Source: Siphonobacter sp. SORGH_AS_0500
GTDB taxonomy: Bacteria; Bacteroidota; Bacteroidia; Cytophagales; Spirosomataceae
Length of the DNA stretch: 64,000 bases
Reading direction: 5' to 3'
Assembly (NCBI RefSeq): GCF_002838835.1
Contig: NZ_NHPP01000005.1
Location: forward strand, 1-64,000
The position numbers and the translations under genes are program-made. Numbering within the stretch: position 1 is the stretch's first letter; every line of letters starts with the position of its first letter. Shown here one piece after another: positions 27,174 through 37,033 of this stretch. The notes beneath the pieces were generated by a model. It made no database searches, was not told the origin of the DNA, and saw only the letters and a list, made by a program, of their open reading frames with translations.

Positions 27174-29540
27174 ATGCTCCCCACTTCTACTTCACGATTG
27201 AGTAGTAAAATCATTTTATCTACCCTGGCATTTATCCTTAGCGTCTGGCTAAAGAGTTACGCTCAACAAAAAAACGGTTCACTCGAAGGCCGCGTTGAAA
27301 CTGAGAATCAAGAACCCTTACCCGGCATTTCCATTCGCCTGGAGGCCACTACTTTTGGCGTTACCACGGATGCCGAGGGTAGTTTTCAGCTACTAAACAT
27401 TCCTACCGGTACTTATACGTTAACCGTCAGCGGGGTGGGTTATGAAGCACATCAAACTCAGGTAACGGTGAAAGCTGGCGAACGTCTGCCACTACGTTAT
27501 CAGCTCAATCAAAAAACGCACGAGCTCTCGTTAGTAACCATTACCAGTCAGCGAAACCGTTCGTTTTCAGCCCTTAACAAAATCGACGTTCCCATTCGTG
27601 ATTTGCCTTTGTCAGTCAGTTCGGTTACGGTCAAAACCATCGAACAACGCGGCATTGACGATCTGGGTGATGCCATGAAAAATACCACGGGTGTACGTTC
27701 CAATAATACCTACGGTGGTTTTCAACACTTTACCATTCGGGGTTTCAGCAACTTTGTGTTATTGGTGGATGGTGTTCGCGATGAGCGGCATAACATCTCC
27801 ACCAGTGCACCCAACACCAACCTCGCCAATGTGGAACGGATCGAAGTTTTAAAAGGCCCTGCTTCGGTGCTTTTTGGGCACTCGGCTTTAGGAGGTATCA
27901 TTAACATCGTTCGTAAACAACCCACGGCTGATTTCAGAGCCAATTTTTCGACCAGCTACGGGAGCTTTAATACCCGCCACATGCGGGCCGGAGCGGGTGG
28001 TTCCATCAACACCCAACTTCGTTACCGCATGGATTTTGGCGTGTCTGATACCGACGGATTTCGGCAGGCGGGTGTGGCTACCAATAATGCGTACGTAGCT
28101 TTGGAATACACGCCCACCAGCAAAGATTACTTTTATCTTGCCGTGGGAGCCAACAAGGATGTTTACCGAACCGATTCAGGCATTCCAGTACTGACAGGCG
28201 GGGCTCTGGTGCCGGGCATGGATGTCACGACTCGCTATAATGATCCTGCTGATTTTCTAAAACACACACGGACGGATTTCCAGCTTCGTTACGTGCGGGA
28301 GTTAACGCCCCACCTGAAACTCTCGAATCAACTTTCGTATTCGGATGATAACATTGACTATTTCTCAACGGAAGAATTAAGCCTCAATTCCCGACTCGAT
28401 TCCATTACCCGTTCGTTCCCCTATTACTTCAATCACCTGACCAAACCCCTCCAAAACCAGTTGGAGTTAACCTATGACTGGAATACAGGCAAAATTTCGC
28501 AGAAAGTATTGTTGGGCTATTCGCTGAACTATCTGGACCGAAAAACGTACAACGGTACAATTGATGGGCCCGGCAAGTTTGCTAAAATTCCAGTTGTCAA
28601 CCCTATCGAAAACCAAGGCTACCTCAACTATTACGATACTTACTACCGGGCTACGATAGAAACGGTTCACGGCATTTACCTACAGGATTTCATCCGTTTC
28701 TCCGAGAAAATCAAAGCCTTAGTCGGATTACGTTACGACTTTTTTAAAGGAGATTATTATACCGATCAGGTGGATCGGGAACGTCACGTCACCTCTTACG
28801 GGGCCACCTCAACCATTGCCCGTAATGCCCTGACGTATCGACTAGGGCTGGTGTATCAACCCATTGAACCATTGTCGGTATACGCTTCTTATTCAACTTA
28901 CTTCAAGCCTTCCCGTCGCGTGGCCCCCAACGGCGAGACCTTCGATCCCGAAACGGGTTATCAGGCGGAAGTGGGTTCCCGACTGGAATTATCTTCCAGG
29001 TTTTCGACCAATGCCTCCATTTACTACATGCGGAAAGATAATCAGGTGGAAAGTTTGTCCGGTGGTATCTTCAAACGCATAGGTTCAGCAGAATCAAAAG
29101 GGGTTGAAATAGAAGCTCAGGGTAATCCAGTCGCCGGACTTGATCTTACGGCAGGTTATACCTTCACGCAGGCTCAATATTTACCTTTTGCCAGTGCCGA
29201 GGTAAATCCCGTTGCCGGAAACGCGGCTATTCTCGCTCCCAAACACCTGGTGAATGCCTGGATTAATTACACCGTTCAGCGAACGAATTTGAAAGGCTTA
29301 AATGCCGGAGCAGGCTTTAACTTCCAGAGCAAGGCCTTCGCGAACGCTGCCAATACGTACCAATTACCCGCTTACAAAACGGTTGATGCGGCCCTGGGTT
29401 ACCAGATGAGCCGGGTAGGTATTCGGGCCAATGTGAATAACCTGTTCAACGAACGTTACTTTACAAACGTAATTCTAACCCGGCAGTTTTATCCCGGAGC
29501 TACCCGACATTACCTACTCACGATTAGTTATCAACTCTAA
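27174..29540 (+). CDS. TonB-dependent receptor, siderophore type, riboswitch-controlled
   Basis: The 788-residue protein has a signal peptide (LSTLAFILSVWLKSYAQ), a CarboxypepD_reg-like domain (GSLEGRVETENQEPLPGIS to about residue 110), a plug (IRGFSNFVLLVDGVRDE, VERIEVLKGPASVLFGHSA) and a barrel ending in HYLLTISYQL. The plug is closer to FhuA-type siderophore receptors than to BtuB, but a cobalamin riboswitch precedes it, so the ligand is probably a corrinoid or a cobalt chelate. ATG 27174 was chosen over an upstream TTG because the leader hairpin ends just before it. It is the first gene of an operon with PepSY, CbiA/CobB and CobN. Confidence 0.85.
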   Translation: MLPTSTSRLSSKIILSTLAFILSVWLKSYAQQKNGSLEGRVETENQEPLPGISIRLEATTFGVTTDAEGSFQLLNIPTGTYTLTVSGVGYEAHQTQVTVKAGERLPLRYQLNQKTHELSLVTITSQRNRSFSALNKIDVPIRDLPLSVSSVTVKTIEQRGIDDLGDAMKNTTGVRSNNTYGGFQHFTIRGFSNFVLLVDGVRDERHNISTSAPNTNLANVERIEVLKGPASVLFGHSALGGIINIVRKQPTADFRANFSTSYGSFNTRHMRAGAGGSINTQLRYRMDFGVSDTDGFRQAGVATNNAYVALEYTPTSKDYFYLAVGANKDVYRTDSGIPVLTGGALVPGMDVTTRYNDPADFLKHTRTDFQLRYVRELTPHLKLSNQLSYSDDNIDYFSTEELSLNSRLDSITRSFPYYFNHLTKPLQNQLELTYDWNTGKISQKVLLGYSLNYLDRKTYNGTIDGPGKFAKIPVVNPIENQGYLNYYDTYYRATIETVHGIYLQDFIRFSEKIKALVGLRYDFFKGDYYTDQVDRERHVTSYGATSTIARNALTYRLGLVYQPIEPLSVYASYSTYFKPSRRVAPNGETFDPETGYQAEVGSRLELSSRFSTNASIYYMRKDNQVESLSGGIFKRIGSAESKGVEIEAQGNPVAGLDLTAGYTFTQAQYLPFASAEVNPVAGNAAILAPKHLVNAWINYTVQRTNLKGLNAGAGFNFQSKAFANAANTYQLPAYKTVDAALGYQMSRVGIRANVNNLFNERYFTNVILTRQFYPGATRHYLLTISYQL

Positions 29541-29586
29541 ACTCTTAAGCCGCTGGTCTGAAAATCAGCGTTTTTTGCCATATTCT

Positions 29587-31122
29587 GTGAAAAGATTTAC
29601 TAAAGCGGTACGGCTGATTCATCGGTATCTCGGGTTTGCCCTGAGCCTGATTTTTCTCATCTGGTTTCTGTCGGGAATCATGATGATGTACGTGTCGTAT
29701 CCCACCTTAAAATCCCATCAGAAGCTTCAGCAAACGGCCAAGATAGATTGGAGTACCTGTCTGCTTACTCCGGCAGAAGTTCTTGATAAAACAGGGCTCA
29801 GTGATTCTATCAAATCTATCCGTCTGGGCATGGTATTGAATCGTCCGGTCTACCGGATCATTACTTTACAAAACCGTCACCTCAGTCTTTACGCTGATTC
29901 CGCTACCGTTCTGCCCTACGGGAATGAAGCCTTAGCCCGTAAATTAGCTCAAAACTGGACAAAAGCGGAAGTCAGGCAAGTCGAAAAACTAACCCAGATT
30001 GACCAGTGGATGGCTGCCCACCGCTACCAGGGCTATCTGCCTGAAGTGTATCGACTGAAAATGAACGACGGTGCGTATGTCTACGTTTCCCCTTTTTCAA
30101 ATGAAGTCGTGCAAAGTGTTACGGCTCGTCAACGCTTCCTGGCCTGGCTGGGCCCCATTCCGCACTGGATCTATCCGACTTTTTTGATTCGGCAGCGGCC
30201 CGTCTGGAGTCAGGTAGTCATCTGGATTTCGGTAATGGGCTGCGTAATGTGCCTGGCTGGCATTGGGATGGGGTTCCTTCGTTTTACACGAAAAAATCCT
30301 GATTCACTGGCTTTTAGTCCTTACAAAAAACGCTGGTTTCGCTGGCATCATTATACCGGATTTATCTTTGGCTTGTTCGCTTTCACCTGGGTTCTGAGCG
30401 GATTATTTTCCATGAGCCCCTGGAACTGGGCCCCTTCCAGCCGACTTTCTCCCAAAGAAACCGGGCAGTGGATGGACGGCCCGCTTAACCCTACACTCTT
30501 CACGGTTACTCCCGCCCATGCTTTTCAGAAGTTGTCGAAGGATTTAACGATCAAAGAAATTCAGTTGATTCAATTCAACGGTAAGCCCTATTACCTGGCT
30601 TTTCAGGACGACCATCATACCCGACTTCTGTTAGCGAATCAGACGGGAGCGAAGCCCTTTGAACGTTTTGATTCAGGGACAATCGAGCAAAGCATTCGTA
30701 CCTTGCATCCCCAAAGCCCGGTATTGGAAACAAAAATTCTTACTGCTTACGATGATTACTATTACTCGAAAAACGGAGAAAAACGATTACCGATTTTACG
30801 AGTAAAACTGGACACCCCGGAACAAATCTGGTATTACGTAGATTTAAAAACGAGTCAGGTAGTCTATAAACATCAAAACCTGACCCGGCTCGAACGCTGG
30901 CTATACCACGGTTTGCACAGCCTGGATTTTAGCTTTCTATTCTACCGCCGACCGCTTTGGGATATTACACTCATCGCCTTATTACTCGGGGGCATGGCCG
31001 CCAGCAGTACGGGTTTGGTCTTAACCTGCAAATGGCTGAAACGAAAGATTTCAAAAGCCAGAAAGGCATTAACCAGTAGTTCTAAAAACACTGTTGATAA
31101 GTCAGTTATCAATTCTAACTAA
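29587..31122 (+). CDS. PepSY-associated TM domain protein
   Basis: A start at GTG 29587 gives about 511 residues with four membrane segments: LGFALSLIFLIWFLSGIMMM near the start, VVIWISVMGCVMCLAGIGMG and YTGFIFGLFAFTWVLSGLF in the middle, and ITLIALLLGGMAASSTGLVL near the end. Large periplasmic PepSY-like loops lie between them. Such proteins often accompany TonB receptors for metal chelates, and some reduce the imported metal in the periplasm. It lies 46 bases after the receptor and 17 bases before cbiA, so a role in release or reduction of the cobalt ligand is inferred. A TTG at 29575 is an alternative start. Confidence 0.8.
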   Translation: MKRFTKAVRLIHRYLGFALSLIFLIWFLSGIMMMYVSYPTLKSHQKLQQTAKIDWSTCLLTPAEVLDKTGLSDSIKSIRLGMVLNRPVYRIITLQNRHLSLYADSATVLPYGNEALARKLAQNWTKAEVRQVEKLTQIDQWMAAHRYQGYLPEVYRLKMNDGAYVYVSPFSNEVVQSVTARQRFLAWLGPIPHWIYPTFLIRQRPVWSQVVIWISVMGCVMCLAGIGMGFLRFTRKNPDSLAFSPYKKRWFRWHHYTGFIFGLFAFTWVLSGLFSMSPWNWAPSSRLSPKETGQWMDGPLNPTLFTVTPAHAFQKLSKDLTIKEIQLIQFNGKPYYLAFQDDHHTRLLLANQTGAKPFERFDSGTIEQSIRTLHPQSPVLETKILTAYDDYYYSKNGEKRLPILRVKLDTPEQIWYYVDLKTSQVVYKHQNLTRLERWLYHGLHSLDFSFLFYRRPLWDITLIALLLGGMAASSTGLVLTCKWLKRKISKARKALTSSSKNTVDKSVINSN

Positions 31123-31139
31123 AGTAGCACTTGAGTATA

Positions 31140-32471
31140 ATGAACGTGACACACTTCATGATTGCGGCTCCCTCCAGCGGCTCCGGAAAGACTACTCTGA
31201 CGCTGGGGTTACTCCGCGTGCTGAGGCAACGGGGTTACCGCGTTCAACCTTTCAAATGTGGCCCGGATTACATTGACTCGCGTCATCACGCTACGGCAGC
31301 CGGAAAAACCAGCCTGAATCTGGATACCTTTCTTTCTTCAGAAGCTCACGTACAGGAGTTATATACCCGATACGCCAGCCCGTCGGACATCGCCGTAAGT
31401 GAAGCCGTCATGGGCCTTTTTGATGGATCGGATCGGATGCAAAACAGTAGTGCTCACCTGGCTACCTTACTTAGCATTCCCATCATTCTCGTCGTAAATG
31501 CCAAAGCAATAGCCTATTCGGCGGCTCCACTTTTGTACGGATATAAACACTTTAAACCCGAAATTCAGATCGCAGGGGTCATTTTCAATAACGTCAATAC
31601 CCCAACGCATTACCAGTTTTTGAAGGAAGCCAGTGAAGACGTGGGCATTGAAGTGCTCGGCTATTTACCGTCAAACCCCGATTTTGAGATTCCCTCGCGG
31701 CATTTGGGTTTACATATTTCTTCGGAAACCGATTACGAAGCCATTATTCAACGCATCGCCGATGCCCTTCCGCAAACGGTTCAGGTAGATCGGTTACTGG
31801 AACTATGCAACCGTGAAATTTGCACTCCCCAACGGAACAGCGGACGGCCATTCAAACGTTTTCGAATGGCCGTAGCTCAGGATGAGGCTTTTTCGTTTTA
31901 TTACCCCGCCAATCTCGAAGCGTTGAAACCTTGGGCTGATCTTACCTTTTTTAGCCCGCTTGAGGATGCCGTTTTACCCGAAACGGATTTTCTGTATTTG
32001 CCCGGCGGTTATCCTGAACTACATGCCCAAAAGTTAAGTGAAAACCGTTCGATGCTGGAAAGCATTCGTGCCTACGGTGAAAACGGAGGAACCACTTATG
32101 CCGAATGCGGAGGGTTGATGTATCTGGGAAAAAGGATGACCAACGATGCCAATCAAACGTTTGACATGGTCGGTCTTTTCCCTTACCAGACGACCATGCA
32201 AAACCGAAAGTTAACGCTGGGGTATCGCCGGATGCACTGGAAAGGCCGGGAATTTCGGGGGCATGAATTTCATTATTCCAAGATTCAGGAAGATGAATCG
32301 TTACCTTCGGTCGCGACGATCACCTCGGCGAAAGGAGCCCCCGTAACTACCAAACTTTTTCAGTATCAGAATACATTAGCTACTTACGCTCATATCTACT
32401 GGGCGGAGCAGCCAGAATTTATCATGGACTGGCTTGAGCAATCGGGCCGCCTCACTACTAGCCATGTCTGA
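31140..32471 (+). CDS. cobB: Cobyrinate / hydrogenobyrinate a,c-diamide synthase
   Basis: The 443-residue protein has an ATP-binding P-loop (IAAPSSGSGKTTLTLGLLR, residues about 7-25), the CbiA motif FKCGPDYIDSRHH, and a class I glutamine amidotransferase half with GGYPELHAQKLSEN and the catalytic cysteine in YAECGGLMYLG. It amidates the a and c side chains of cobyrinic acid (CbiA) or hydrogenobyrinic acid (CobB) using glutamine. Being directly upstream of CobN fits the aerobic CobB role, because CobN acts on the diamide. The start overlaps nothing; its end overlaps cobN by eight bases. Confidence 0.9.
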   Translation: MNVTHFMIAAPSSGSGKTTLTLGLLRVLRQRGYRVQPFKCGPDYIDSRHHATAAGKTSLNLDTFLSSEAHVQELYTRYASPSDIAVSEAVMGLFDGSDRMQNSSAHLATLLSIPIILVVNAKAIAYSAAPLLYGYKHFKPEIQIAGVIFNNVNTPTHYQFLKEASEDVGIEVLGYLPSNPDFEIPSRHLGLHISSETDYEAIIQRIADALPQTVQVDRLLELCNREICTPQRNSGRPFKRFRMAVAQDEAFSFYYPANLEALKPWADLTFFSPLEDAVLPETDFLYLPGGYPELHAQKLSENRSMLESIRAYGENGGTTYAECGGLMYLGKRMTNDANQTFDMVGLFPYQTTMQNRKLTLGYRRMHWKGREFRGHEFHYSKIQEDESLPSVATITSAKGAPVTTKLFQYQNTLATYAHIYWAEQPEFIMDWLEQSGRLTTSHV

Positions 32472-35400
32472 AATCAAGCGGCAGCGGGTCATGCGACCCG
32501 ATGGCAAAGCCATTAATATCGTCCAGCGACGCGGACATTTATCCTATTGTTACAACGCCTGCTGTTGCGGTCGCACCGACCGGGGGTATGCCCCGGTGCT
32601 GGTGGATGTGTATAAGGAAGAATGGCTTCGCCGGAAAATGCGTAACAAAGTGCACCTAACCAAAGGCGGCTGCCTCGGCCCCTGCACGCTGGCCAACGTA
32701 GCGACCTTGCTATTCGATGGACATTCTGTGTGGTTTCATTCGATTAACAGCGAATGGCACATCCGGGCAATTTTTGATTACATCGATTCGATGATTGCGG
32801 CGGATCGGTTCTTAACACCCCCGGCTGAAATCAGCGAATTTGTATTTCAATATTATACCTGGAAGGGTTCGGAGACCTCAACGCTGCTGGGTATTACGCC
32901 ATCCCCCACGGACGGAATCGTCTTTCTCACGCACGCGGATACCGACTTATTAACCCTGAGTCGGGCGATGCAGGATTTACCCGATGATTTTCCGAAGACC
33001 CTGGGTATGAGTTTGCTCGCCATCAAAAGCGAAGCCCACATGGCTCAGTTACTGGAACGGGAAATTGGAGCGGCTCAAATTATTATCGTTCGGATTCACG
33101 GTCGCCCCAGTAGTATTCCGGGTTTTGGTGAACTGGTTAAACGGGCCAAAGAGCACCATCAACACCTGATCGTTATTAGTGGAACGGGCGATTTAAACCC
33201 AGAATTTGCGGCGATTTCGAGCGTTTCTCCCGCCATTCAACAGGACGTATTAGCGTATATTCAGGCGGGAGGTTATGCTAACTTAACGTCCCTGTTGTAC
33301 TACGTTGCCGATCATTTATTAATGACAGGTTTTGGATCGGAAGCTCCATTGACCCTGCCCGAACACGGCATTTACCATCCAGAATTACCCGAAAATACGG
33401 AATGGAGTGACTGGCAGCGGTATTATCAGCCTCAGCTTCCTACCATCGGTATTACCTTCTATCGTTCCCACTGGATCAGTGGAAACACATCTTTTGTGGA
33501 TGCCCTGATTCGTTCGCTGGAAGAAAAGTCAGTGAATGTATTACCCATTTATACCTCTTCCTTAAAAACGGTAAACCCTGAAACCCGACAACCTTATGCC
33601 TTTGATTTTTTAATCAGGGCGTTCGGATTGATACCCTGATTAACACGGTTTCCTACGCCATGACAGACATGCGGGCAACGGGTAATAAACCGCAGGAAAG
33701 TTTACTGGCTCTGGATGTACCCATTCTTCAGGCCATTACCAGCGGCATGGGTCGCATTCCCTGGGAGTTATCCAGCCGCGGGTTAAGCCCCCTGGATACG
33801 GCTATGAACGTAGCCATTCCCGAATTTGACGGGCGAATCATTACCGTTCCGCTTTCATTCAAGGAAAAAAATAAGGAAGTAACGCATTACGAGCCCGTCG
33901 AAAACCGGGTGGAACGCATCACGGGACTTGCCTACCGAATGGCCCGGCTTCGTTACATCCCGAACCCTCAGAAGAAAATTGCGTTCATTTTTACGAATTC
34001 CAACAGCAAGGCTTCCCAGATCGGAAATGCGGTAGGACTAGATGCTCCGGCCTCCTTAATGCAGATGCTGGAAGCGATGCTGGCGGAAGGGTATTGCGTG
34101 GATAATCTTCCAGAAAGTGGCACTCAGCTCATTCATGAATTAATTGACCGCTGTTCGTACGATGAAACCTACTTAACGCCCGAACAACTTTCCAGGGCCA
34201 TTGCCCGCATTCCGGCTAAAACCTACGAAGGTTGGTTTAAAGAGTTACCCGAAGCGTTGCAGCAGAAAATGCTAAAGCAATGCGGGCCCCACCGGGCGAA
34301 ACGTACGTTCACGAAGGCTGTATTTCCCTGGCGGGTATTGATCTCGGCCACGTGGTGGTGTTATTGCAACCGCCCCGGGGTTACGGCATGGACCCGGATG
34401 CCATTTACCACCAGCCCGATTTACCCCCCACGCATCATTACTACGCAGCTTACCGCTGGATCAAAGAAAGTTACCGGGCCGACGCCATCGTTCACGTAGG
34501 GAAACACGGCACATTAGAATGGTTACCCGGCAAGGGCATTGGTCTTTCCGAAAACTGTTTCCCCGATGCCATTCTGGGCGATATGCCCCTGTTTTACCCC
34601 TTCATCATTAATGATCCCGGCGAAGGCTCGCAGGCCAAGCGACGGGCTCACGCGGTGGTGGTAGATCACCTGACGCCCCCCATGACTTCGGCAGATAGCT
34701 ACGGCGAGCTGGCTCAGTTAACGCAGTTGGTCGATGAATATTATCAGGTGGAAACGCTCGATCCGGCCAAGCTGCCTTTGCTGCAACGGCAAATCTGGGA
34801 GTTAATTCAACAGACCAATTTGCAGGCGGATCTTTCCGCGATGCTCAGCCGCGATCACGGCGATCATAAACATGAATGGGACGATGAGCTAACCCCGGAA
34901 GGTGTGCCGGTGACGCTGACGGAAATGGCAGGTAAGGACATTGCCCACCTCATCGAAGACATTGACGGATACTTGTGTGAACTGGGGGCCGCCCAAATTC
35001 GAAACGGACTGCATACGCTCGGACAAATGCCACAGGGCGAGGCTCTGGTCGATATGCTGCAATCCATGACGCGGCTTTCCAATCTGGATTACCCATCCCT
35101 GCCCGACACCATCGCCCAGATTTTTGATTTGCCTGATTTACATCAGCCTAAAGGGCAGCGATTACCCAGCGTTCGGGCTGATTTTCAGACCTTAGCCAGC
35201 CGACCCATCATCACGCTTTCCGATGCCCTTGAAACCATTGACGAGCTAGGGAAGCATCTGTTTTCGCTGCTGTCCAAGTATCATTTTCAGCCTGCCCGCA
35301 TTGATCAGGTATTGAGCGAAACGTTTTTAAAAGACGCTTCCAGCTTGCAGTCGCTGAGGCCCATTTTAGTATACGTTTGTACAAAACTAATTCCCAACCT

Positions 35401-36716
35401 GGCTCAGACCGAAAACGAGATTCATCATTTGTTACATGGACTCTCAGGCGGTTATGTTCCTGCCGGACCTAGTGGGGCTCCCACCAGGGGCATGGCTCAT
35501 ATTCTGCCCACGGGACGCAATTTTTACGCTGTAGACCCACGGGCCCTGCCCTCACAGGCGGCCTGGGAGGTAGGTCAGCAACTGGCCCGCGAAGTACTGG
35601 ATCGGCATAAAAAAGAAACGGGCACGTATCCTGAAAGTGTGGGGATCAGCATTTGGGGCACCAGTGCGATGCGAACCCACGGCGATGATGTAGCCGAAGT
35701 ATTGGCTCTGCTCGGCGTTCGTCCCATCTGGCAGTCTGAAAGTAGGCAGATTACTTCGGTAGAAGTCATTCCCATCGAAGCATTAGGGCGTCCCCGAATT
35801 GATGTAACGACCCGGATCAGTGGATTTTTCCGGGATGCTTTTCCGCATTTGATTGAGTTAATCGACGAGGCCGTCCAGCAGGTTAGTGCTCTGGATGAGT
35901 CGGATGAGCAAAATTTTGTTCGTAAACATTACCTCCGCGATTTAGCCGAGCTTTCCGAACTGCCCATTGAAGAAGCCGAAGAGCGGGCCAGCTTCCGCAT
36001 TTTTGGAGCAGCTCCGGGGAGTTACGGAGCCGGAATATTACCCCTGATTAACGAAAAAACTGGCAACCGATGCCGACTTTGCTCAGGCTTATGTGAACTG
36101 GGGGGGCTTCGCGTACGGTAAAAGTGCTCAGGGAGTGGACGCCCGACAGGAATTTCAACAACGACTCAGCACCGTTCAGGTGGCCTTACATAACCAGGAT
36201 AACCGCGAACACGATATTTTCGATAGTGACGATTACCTGCAATTTCATGGCGGAATGATTGCCACCATTCGTAGCCTGACGGGTCAGCAGCCGAAGCATT
36301 ATTTTGGTGACTCCCAGAATCCAGCCCAGCCCGTCGTGCGGGATTTGAAAGAAGAAACCCTGCGGGTGTTCCGTTCGCGAGTGGTTAATCCGAAATGGCT
36401 GGAAAGCATTCAGCGGCACGGCTATAAAGGCGGGCTGGAGTTAACAGCTACGGTGGATTACCTCTTTGGATACGATGCCACGGCTCAGGTCATGGAAGAC
36501 TGGATGTACGAAAAAGTGGCCGAAACCTACGCTCTTGATCCCGGATTACAGCAGTTTTTTGAACAAAGTAACCCCTGGGCTCTCAATGCCATTACCGAAC
36601 GACTACTCGAAGCCGCCAAACGCGAACTCTGGGAAAACCCCAATCCTGAAACCTTACAGGCTTTGCAGCAGATGTATCTGAAAAGTGAAAGTTTATTAGA
36701 GGTGCGGTCGGAGTAA
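32464..36716 (+). CDS. cobN: CobN cobaltochelatase with N-terminal 2Fe-2S ferredoxin domain (frameshifted)
   Basis: Four frame segments (to 33618, to 34280, to about 36060, to 36716) form one protein of about 1,418 residues. Missing bases at about 33619, 34282 and two near 36057-36074 explain the breaks. Residues 1-100 form a thioredoxin-like ferredoxin (cysteines 29, 33-35 and GGCLGPC near 70). CobN proper follows: [63 protein letters not shown] [30 protein letters not shown] and [16 protein letters not shown]. CobN, with CobST, inserts Co2+ into hydrogenobyrinate a,c-diamide; CobS and CobT are not in the window. It is the last gene of the riboswitch operon. Confidence 0.88.
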
Positions 36717-36726
36717 ATTTGTTGGA

Positions 36727-36770
36727 CTATTGGCTGCATTCGCAACCGTGTTGTGGATGCAGGCCAATAG
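36727..36770 (+). terminator. Long hairpin after cobN
   Basis: CTATTGGCTGCAT at 36727-36739 pairs with ATGCAGGCCAATAG at 36757-36770, with a single bulge and further CAAC/GTTG pairing inside. There is no long T-run after it, so termination is plausible but not certain. Confidence 0.45.
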
Positions 36771-36798
36771 TATTTATCATGCGGTAGCGTCGCAGATG

Positions 36799-36835
36799 CT
36801 GTTCCCCTGAATCCGCATTGGAAACGCGGACTAAT
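36799..36835 (-). repeat. 37-base dispersed hairpin repeat, copy 1
   Basis: The reverse complement (TTAGTCCGCGTTTCCAATGC...) matches 57334-57370 at 30 of 37 positions, including the stem TCCGC/GCGGA. It sits in the 317-base gap between cobN and the next receptor; the rest of that gap (36836-37033) shows nothing else I can name. Confidence 0.5.
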
Positions 36836-37033
36836 CTTACAACCAGTTTTGTCAACTATTGTACAAAACCAAGAGCGATCTACCATTTTTTCCTATTCTT
36901 TCATTAGAAATGGCATTTTGTAAACAATGGGGAAACATTGCACGCCAATAATTCAATGTAACATAACAGATCATTAATATCTAAAAAATGTTGTCTGGGG
37001 ATATTTGGGCCGTAGTATAAACATGCATATACC

